This document shows positions 57,547 through 64,000 of a DNA stretch of 64,000 nucleotides, piece by piece (the stretch's first letter is position 1; every line of letters begins with the position of its first letter). The translations under genes and the position numbers were made by a program. Source of the DNA: Phylloscopus collybita (taxonomy: Eukaryota; Chordata; Aves; Passeriformes; Phylloscopidae); contig JAJNNQ010000129.1 of NCBI GenBank assembly GCA_027886175.1, positions 2,666,001-2,730,000 on the forward strand. The letters are read 5' to 3'. The notes beneath the pieces were generated by a model. That model saw only the letters and a list, made by a program, of their open reading frames with translations. It made no database searches and was not told the origin of the DNA.

Positions 57547-58339
57547 GGGAGGAAGAGGAGAAGGAAATGTAACCTTTCCAAAACTGGCTGCCTTGGGATT
57601 CTGATTCTTGCCCCGTTGCTCAAGTCCTGCTTTTACTGCAGCCATATCTTGGAGATCAGGAGGTACTAACTCAACCCTGGAGAGATAAATCAGGAAGGGA
57701 TTTCACTGCATCTTCATTATAACGAGGCAGAATTCATCACCCAGCGCGTGTTGTGAAACCTCAGAGAGTTACGGTGACAGTCCAAGGCCGGTTTACCCCG
57801 GATCTGAGCTCTGCAGACACCCCTGACCGCTGGCACCATTTCCCGCGGCTTTGCGGCACGGCTGCTCGCGCCGCATCCCGCCTCGGAGCACAACGCCCTG
57901 CGCTGTTTGGGATGAGCAAGGCTGCATTTTTGTTCCCCTGAACCATTCATGGAGCAGAGCAGCTGGGCAAAAGCTGCAGCACCCAGAAGAGGGTTTGTAT
58001 TCCCTGTGAGACTGAGAGCCTCCGGGAGGTTTCAGCTTTTGTGAGGCGCAGATGAGATTCCAAACAAGACATGAATGAATCCCATTTCACTTGCGCAAGT
58101 GTAACTTGCTGACGGGTTTGTTTTGTTGTTGGCTTTTTTTCCTTTCCCTTTTTCCCCCATTCATATTGATCAGCTCCTCAGCTTGACAGGGCTGCTAGTG
58201 GAGGAAGCAGTTCAGCAGCGGGGCTTTTAGTGGGGCCTGTTGCAATGGGAAAAGGGGTAATGGCTTTAAGATGAAAGAGGGTTGATGTAGATTAAGTGTA
58301 AGCCAGGACTTTTTTACAGTGAGCATGGTAGGGCATCTT

Positions 58340-58478
58340 GTTTCAGTGCTTCGTCCCTAGGTCAGGTTGGACAAGGCCCTGAGGAACCTGGTCTAGCTGA
58401 AGATGTCCCTGCCCACGGCAGGAGGTTGGGATTAGAAGGTCTTTAGAAGTCCCTAGGAACCTGCAGCGTCCTGTGACT
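58340..58478 (+). mobile_element. CR1 LINE 3' fragment, old
   Basis: Contains 'ggtcaggttggacaaggccc', 'gatgtccctgcccacggcag' and 'gaaggtctttagaagtccct', with heavy decay. Confidence 0.78.
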
Positions 58479-60956
58479 TCCCCATTAACATTGCTGATGT
58501 CCCTGCCTTAGGGCTCTGGGGGTGTCTGACACCCCAGAGGTGTCCTGCAGTCCTGGGAGACCTGCTCCCTGGGCATTGCAACCTAACGAGCTTTATCTCC
58601 CACCTCATATTAATTGCAGAACAGCTTCTCTTTTCTAATTAACACGAAGCTACGTTACCTTGCCTGGCTAAAATGCAAAATACCCCACGTGTCACCTTAC
58701 TCATAAATCATTTACTTACACCAAGTAGCAAAGTACCTCATGAAATACATTTCTGGGGTTCTACTCTTCTCCTGTTTGCCCTAGTGCTTTTTCTAAAAAG
58801 TGAGATAAGGCCAAAGAGGAGCTCTGAGCTGGAGGGTTGTGGGTCAGCTGCATCTTCTGCTGTCTGCCCTCCTGCTTTCTGGAGTGAGGGGGAGATGGCA
58901 GTGGGTGTGTGCCCTGCTTTCCCAAGCTGAGACCTGTGGCAGGGTTCCCTTTGATCAAAGTGAGTTAAAAAAACAACATTTTGGAGGGAGTTGGGTAGAA
59001 GGCAGGAAGGAACAAAGGAGATACTCCGTGTTCTTTCTGGGGTGTGTTTCTGATTTCAGCAGTTAATTAGAAAAGGATATTCTGTGGATTTAGGGTTTAA
59101 ACTTTGTGTCAGATGTGTTAATCAAGGCTGCATTAGCCAGGCTTTCCTGGAGGAGTCAGTGGGGAGGGTGTACTGCCTGTTGGGGTGGTTTGGAGAGGGG
59201 TGCAGGTGTGGAGCGGTGCTCCTGGGAATCTTTGGCCCTGCACAGGGAGGGGATTTTGCCTCAGAGGTGGGGAGCGCCCTGCTCTCCCAGATCTGCCAAA
59301 TTTGGGGCTTGGGTCTCATGCAGCCAGTGCTGCTGGGGCTGTGCCAGGATTGGTTTGCTAGCAGCTTCTCCAGGCCAGTTTTAAAAGCCCCCAGGCAATA
59401 CTGGGATGTTTCTGCTAACCCCAGATTTATGTTTTCCTTTGCTCTTCTAGTTCATCCTGCCTCCTCCCACCCCTCCAAGTGACTCACAAGTAGTTGCTAG
59501 TAGTCACATGAAGGCAGCTCTGCGGAGTAAGGCTGCACCTGCTATTTAGGGTTTTTCCAGAATTCCCTTTCCCCAGCCTCCTGGGAGGTGTGTGGGTTCT
59601 GATGAAGATCACAGTCAGATTTCCAGTTGGCAGTGCTCAGGAGTGAAATACATATTCCTGCTGTGCTTGAACTGGAAATGATCCTGCCTGTTTTGTACCA
59701 TCTTGGCTGTGTTCCTAAGGATTGTCCTGGTCTTGGGGAAAATTCAGGATTTGTAAGGTGCTAGACCGAGTGCTTTCCTGAGTTGATGGGACATCTTGTG
59801 CATTTACAGCTCTGTCATAAAAAATTAAATTAATCTCGTGGGATTCCCCCCTTTATGACCCCATGATGCTCAGTGCTAATGCTCCCCTCCCTCCCACCTT
59901 TTGTGTTTATTCTCCAAGTTTAGCAAACACGGACTTTCCACTCCGGGGAAATACTTGAATTTCCCAATTCCCTGCTGCTCATCTTGTTCTCTGACCCTTC
60001 TCAGACAAAGGTGTGAGTGAACCACCAGTTAATTTCCTTTAAAATTAGTGCCTTGAATGGTTGGTTCACCTGCAGAGCTCATGGCTTGTGCCTTGGGAAC
60101 AGGATCACATCCAGGCTGGAGCCAGCTCCTCTCCTTCCCCCTCCTGTTTGGGGATGAGGCGAGGAGGACAGATACCCATAAAAGTGAATGACACTTTTTG
60201 ACAGAGCAGCTTCTGCAGGGGAACTTTTTTTCTTTAGGGGTGCAAACAATGGATGGAGCAGAATTTGCATAAAACTCATTAGAAAAAAAGTGCAAGTTTC
60301 ATAAATCTTGTGATAAATTAATGCTATATCGTTCCGAACATGATGTATTAATTTTAGGATCAAATGAATGGGTCTGTGATCATTCTTGGTAATTATGAGG
60401 CAGGCACCCAGGCAGTTTGGAGAGGAAATTATTTTTAAGGGTGTTTTTTTTTTTTTTAAGTGCTGGAACCCTTTTTTCACTGGAAATATCTTAACAGACC
60501 CAAACCCCTCCTTTTACACGTGTTTCTTTTCTTACTCTCTCTCCTGGGTGTTTTATTTGATGTGATTTTATTTACTTCCCTCTTTCATGCTGCAGCAGCC
60601 TGTTCCTTCCCAGACAAAAGGGAACAAAAGCCCTTTCAGTTTTTGAAAACTCTCCCTGTTCTCCATGGTCCCTGGGAAGGCCTGTGGGGTTTATAGTGAA
60701 GGGAAGGCAGGAATTGCTGGATCCCAGCTGGAGCAGGCAGGGAGCAAGTGCCTGGAGCACTGCTGTTCAGGGGATTGCCCAGGGATGAGCATTTTTTTAT
60801 TCCCTGTTTTGCAGGCAGGTTTGGAGATAGCACAGCAGTGCTAAGGTGTGTCAGTGATTTTGGCAGCAGTACCCCAGCCTGGTTGGAGTTTTGGTAAATA
60901 AACCTATCTCCAGCCCAAGGAGGTGCCAGTGAGTTAGCAAAGGATGTCATCTCCAT

Positions 60957-61752
60957 CCATGGAATCCTGGAATGGTTTGGGTTGGAAGAGACCTTAAAGA
61001 TCATCCAGTTCCAACCCCCTGCCATAGGCAGGGACACCTTCCACTGTCCCAGTTTGCTCCAAGCCCTGTCCAGCCTGGCCTTGGACACTCCATCCCAATA
61101 GAAAGCAGGAGGGCTATCTATTCCTCCATATATATATATTTTTTATTTTTTTTTCCTGAAAGGTGAAAGAGAGAAAATGCTCTGGGCACCCTGTGCTGTG
61201 GCCCTGATATTTCTGGGTCTGGGAAATTTTAGTCTGTTAGCATCTGCTAACTTTTCCCAAGGAAAAGTTTTCTCCAGAAAGTTTCTTCTCAAAACAATCT
61301 TGGTAAACAACTGTCCTTTCTCCAAACAAGCTTTCTCCAGGTGGTGTTTTGCTGTTTCTCTGGTTTAACCAGTGGGATCAGAGAGGTGTCATTCCCATTC
61401 ACCAATCATGTCAAGTTTGTATAGGAACACCTTATAAAAGGCAGTAAGAATTAGACAATAAAGCCTTTTTTCTGTGCTCTTTGCCTTCTGAAATATTTGG
61501 AGTCTTTCATTTTTGTGTCCTACAGCGACACTGTGCCAGGGCCTCACCACCCTCACAGGGAACAATTTCTTCCTAATTCCAATCTAAATCACCCTCTGTC
61601 AGTGGGAAGCCGTCCCCCCCTGTCTTATACCTCCATTATCCTTCTCCAGAGTCCCTCTCCAGCTGTCTTGGAGCCTCTTCAGGCACTGGAGGGGGCTCTA
61701 AAGTCTTCCTGAAGCTTCTCTTCTCCAGGCTGGACAGCCCCAACTCCCTCAG
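60957..61752 (-). mobile_element. CR1 LINE, minus strand, interrupted by two insertions
   Basis: The parts are 60957-61090 (tail 'catggaatcctggaatggtt', then 'agaccttaaagatcatccag'), a short piece 61181-61196 (CTCTGGGCACCCTGTGC) and 61531-61752 ('ctgtgccagggcctcaccac', 'gcttctcttctccaggctgg'). The gaps are filled by a T-rich segment at about 61100-61180 and by the solo LTR at 61197-61530. Confidence 0.87.
61197..61530 (+). mobile_element. Solo LTR of an endogenous retrovirus, family D, nested in CR1
   Basis: 334 bases, from TGTGGCCCTGATATTTC to CCTACAGCGACA. The exact hexamer CTGTGC flanks it at 61191-61196 and 61531-61536, and the CR1 sequence resumes across it. It has CCAAT at 61402-61406, TATAAAAG at 61433-61440 and AATAAA at 61457-61462, so the retroviral promoter and poly(A) layout are complete. 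No internal retroviral genes. Confidence 0.9.
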
Positions 61753-63365
61753 CTTTTCCATGCACTGCAGAGACACAGCACCAGCACGAAGCCACGTGTT
61801 TAAAAGTGGCTTTGGAGTGCTGGTGTGATACCTGTGCTGCTTTGAGACCTGCTAAAGGCTGCTGGAGGGCAATTACTCTGTCTCACCCATGTCAGCGTAG
61901 ATATTGACTTTAATGCCACTTCTCTGCCTGGGTGTGTGCCAGCAGCCAGGGGCTGCATGCACAGCCTCAGGAGGTCCGTTTATTTTAATGACAATGTTAA
62001 GAAATTTCAGCCTGCCATTGATATCTTCGTATTTTTTCCTCCCCTTGCTTGTGTTGTGAAGTTAACCAAAGTGATGGGTTCTGAGAAAACCAAAGAAGCC
62101 CTCTGTAAATGGGAACACTTAGCTCTTCTTTGCTGCTACTCTCTCTGTCTCAAACAGCTTTAAAAGCCCCTTTAAACACCCTTTTACACAGCTCTGTGAG
62201 AGCTGGGGAGCAGAAGGCAGGCAGTGCCTCTCTCTGAGGTTTACCCACTGGCTGTCAGCTCTGCTTATGGATTCTGCCTCCACGCTGACTCCCCACTTCA
62301 ATAACCAAACGCAGTAGAGAAATTACAGGCTCTGTCTCGGAGCATCTGAGGAACCAGGAGAAACGCTTCTGCTGTGCTTTTCGCTTCCCAGCTTGACAAA
62401 CTCCCTCAGAAATGGTTTTGACTGCACAGATTTGTTTTCCCTCTTTCCTGTCACCTCTGTGTTTGGCTCCTTTCCCTCCCATACATGACAGCAGCTTGTG
62501 GTTCCTGGACCAGCTGGTCCAAGGCTTTTTCCTCGCACCATTGGTGAAAAAAACCTCCTTTCTCTGATGGCAGGAATTGTTCTTTTCTCGTTTATTTGCT
62601 ACGAGAGCCCTTTTTGAAAGGTGCTGGCGTCTCCCTGCCCTTACTGCAGTGCCGGAATTGGAGTGGAGGCAGCCTTGCTGGAGGAGCTGCTGCTCCCCAT
62701 CTGGAAAGAGAAACGTGTCACGTTGGGCTCGGTTGAATTTCAGGAGTGGAAACTTCCCTGGCCAAGTCCTTCTGGAAAGTTTTGGCTCAAGTGGTTGAGC
62801 CCATCCTGAGAAGGAGGTCAGGGAGTATCTGTGGGGGTTGTGCTTATGGAATGAGCTACCAGACACCTGCTTTGGGACAGAGGGGGATGAGTGGCTGGCC
62901 CGTGGAGCTGTGCTGTGCCCTTGGGTGCCCCTGAGCAGAGCTGGGTGAGGTTGGCAAGGCTTTAAGCTCAGCACGGTTGTGTGGCAGGAGATTTGCTGTT
63001 CTGGTTGACGCAGGGAATGCAGGAATGGAGGTGGAGAGACCCTGGTGCCTGCAGGAGATGTCCTGAGCCCTGCTGTGCTTTGGGTCCCCTCCACAGCAGG
63101 GGTTTTCTGTGTCCCCAGCTCTGGGTTTGTCCCCTCCAGGAAATTGGTGAAGCTTCACTCCAAACATGGGAGCTGCTCCCACTTCCTGTGACCTCCTGCT
63201 TGAGACTGGGTTTTACTTTTCTTCCTTGGCCAGGGAGTCACCATCCTTTCTTTTCTTTCTCTCTCATTGCTCAGAGATTGCTGAGCAGCAATGAAATACT
63301 GGCATTTCATCTTTCCTTTTCAAAATCTTTGGGAAAGCATCTACAGAAGAGCTTTCTATTCCTCC

Positions 63366-63387
63366 TTTTTTTTTTTTTTTTTTTTTT
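63366..63387. repeat. T22 run with flanking repeat
   Basis: A T-run inside a segment (63332-63418) that resembles 61101-61179, including 'gaggtgaaagagaaaatg' after the run. Confidence 0.8.
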
Positions 63388-64000
63388 CCTTCCTTTCTGA
63401 GAGGTGAAAGAGAAAATGAATTAGAGGCAAAGAAAAGGGAGCAGGTGACAAATGAGAAGAACAGGGCTGGAATTTCCAGATCAAATCCATCAAATCTCAC
63501 CTCTGAGTGTGTCTAAGGCCAGCCTGCTGTGAGGAACTGGGCTAAGTGGGGAGGCCTGGGGTGGCTGGGGCAGGAAAGCAGGGCTGCTGGGAGAAGGGAA
63601 TGGGCTTGGATTGTCCCATCTCCCTCACAGGGAAAAAGGGGAGCCAAGGAAATGTGGGGGCAGCTACTGGAAGTTTTACTGTCGGAAGTCAAGTGTGGTG
63701 GTGGCCTTTGTGTAAGGTGGGGGTACTAAAATAGTTTTAAACTAATTTCCTGCTGGTTGAAGGAGTTGAGGAACAGCTGAGGGGTTGGTTCCCTGTGCCA
63801 GCTTGTGACCTTGATGGAGAGGCCAGGAGGTGGTGACTGTGCCCACAGGCGTGACCCAGAGCTCAGGAGGGGTGAGGATGGCGAGTGGAGGAAAAACTGG
63901 CACTGGTGGTTAAAATCAGGATTAAAACGCTTTTTATGTTAAAGCCTAGCTGATGCCTCAAGTCTTGAGCCCAAAAGCCATGGCAGAAATTCCTATTAAC

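Larger units (their letters stand above)
41610..64000 (+). other. CDH23 intron 22 kb, continues past window
   Basis: No exon continuing EC1 (expected after DTPVG) appears in any plus frame. The intron contains the CR1 and LTR elements listed separately, microsatellites (CA run 43042-43055, A-run 42575-42592, TA run 61128-61138) and several AT-rich stretches without repeats. Genes known in human CDH23 introns (VSIR, C10orf105) were not seen here. Confidence 0.7.

Noticed and set aside
41610..64000. VSIR, C10orf105 or another gene nested in the CDH23 intron
   Set aside because: No exon-like translation resembling these was found on either strand.

Overview
The window is vertebrate nuclear DNA, almost certainly from a bird and probably a songbird. 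It has interrupted genes with GT/AG splice sites, many CR1 LINE 3' ends (all stopping at the same octamer-repeat-like tail), several short avian-type solo LTRs, compact introns, and no bacterial signals. Three consecutive plus-strand genes are recognised from their exon translations: the 3' half of UNC5B (netrin receptor; ZU5, UPA and death domains), all coding exons of SLC29A3 (ENT3, lysosomal nucleoside transporter), and the 5' end of CDH23 (cadherin-23, hair-cell tip link). This UNC5B-SLC29A3-CDH23 order is the one I know from human 10q22, which supports all three calls. The genes share no pathway; they are neighbours by conserved synteny.

Layout. 1-6.8 kb: seven terminal UNC5B coding exons and a 2.6 kb 3'UTR. 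6.8-9.6 kb: spacer with two minus-strand CR1 copies. 9.58-10.35 kb: CpG-island promoter and non-coding first exon of SLC29A3. 10.8-18.4 kb: five SLC29A3 coding exons encoding 463 residues, with a long degenerate CR1 in intron 3; its 3'UTR probably ends near 20.3 kb. 20.3-27.4 kb: intergenic, with short CR1 fragments. 27.4-28.5 kb: a second CpG island, the likely CDH23 promoter and first exon. 37.74 kb: CDH23 signal-peptide exon. 41.53 kb: the exon that starts cadherin repeat 1. 41.6-64 kb: one CDH23 intron with no coding exon that I can recognise.

The repeat landscape is the most informative non-genic part. Five solo LTRs are visible. Two are inserted inside older CR1 copies, with duplicated 6-base target sites that can be read directly. 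Two others belong to one family although they lie 37 kb apart. One LTR ends about 35 bases before a UNC5B splice acceptor, and another ends about 120 bases before the CDH23 signal-peptide exon.

I found no tRNA, rRNA, CRISPR or operon-like system, and nothing that I would call an undescribed biological system. The strongest leads are a CDH23 first exon that would add 17 residues in frame, a five-copy GGGCGTGG array at the SLC29A3 promoter, and the LTRs sitting against splice acceptors. Conservation claims for non-coding segments are guesses from composition and need alignment.
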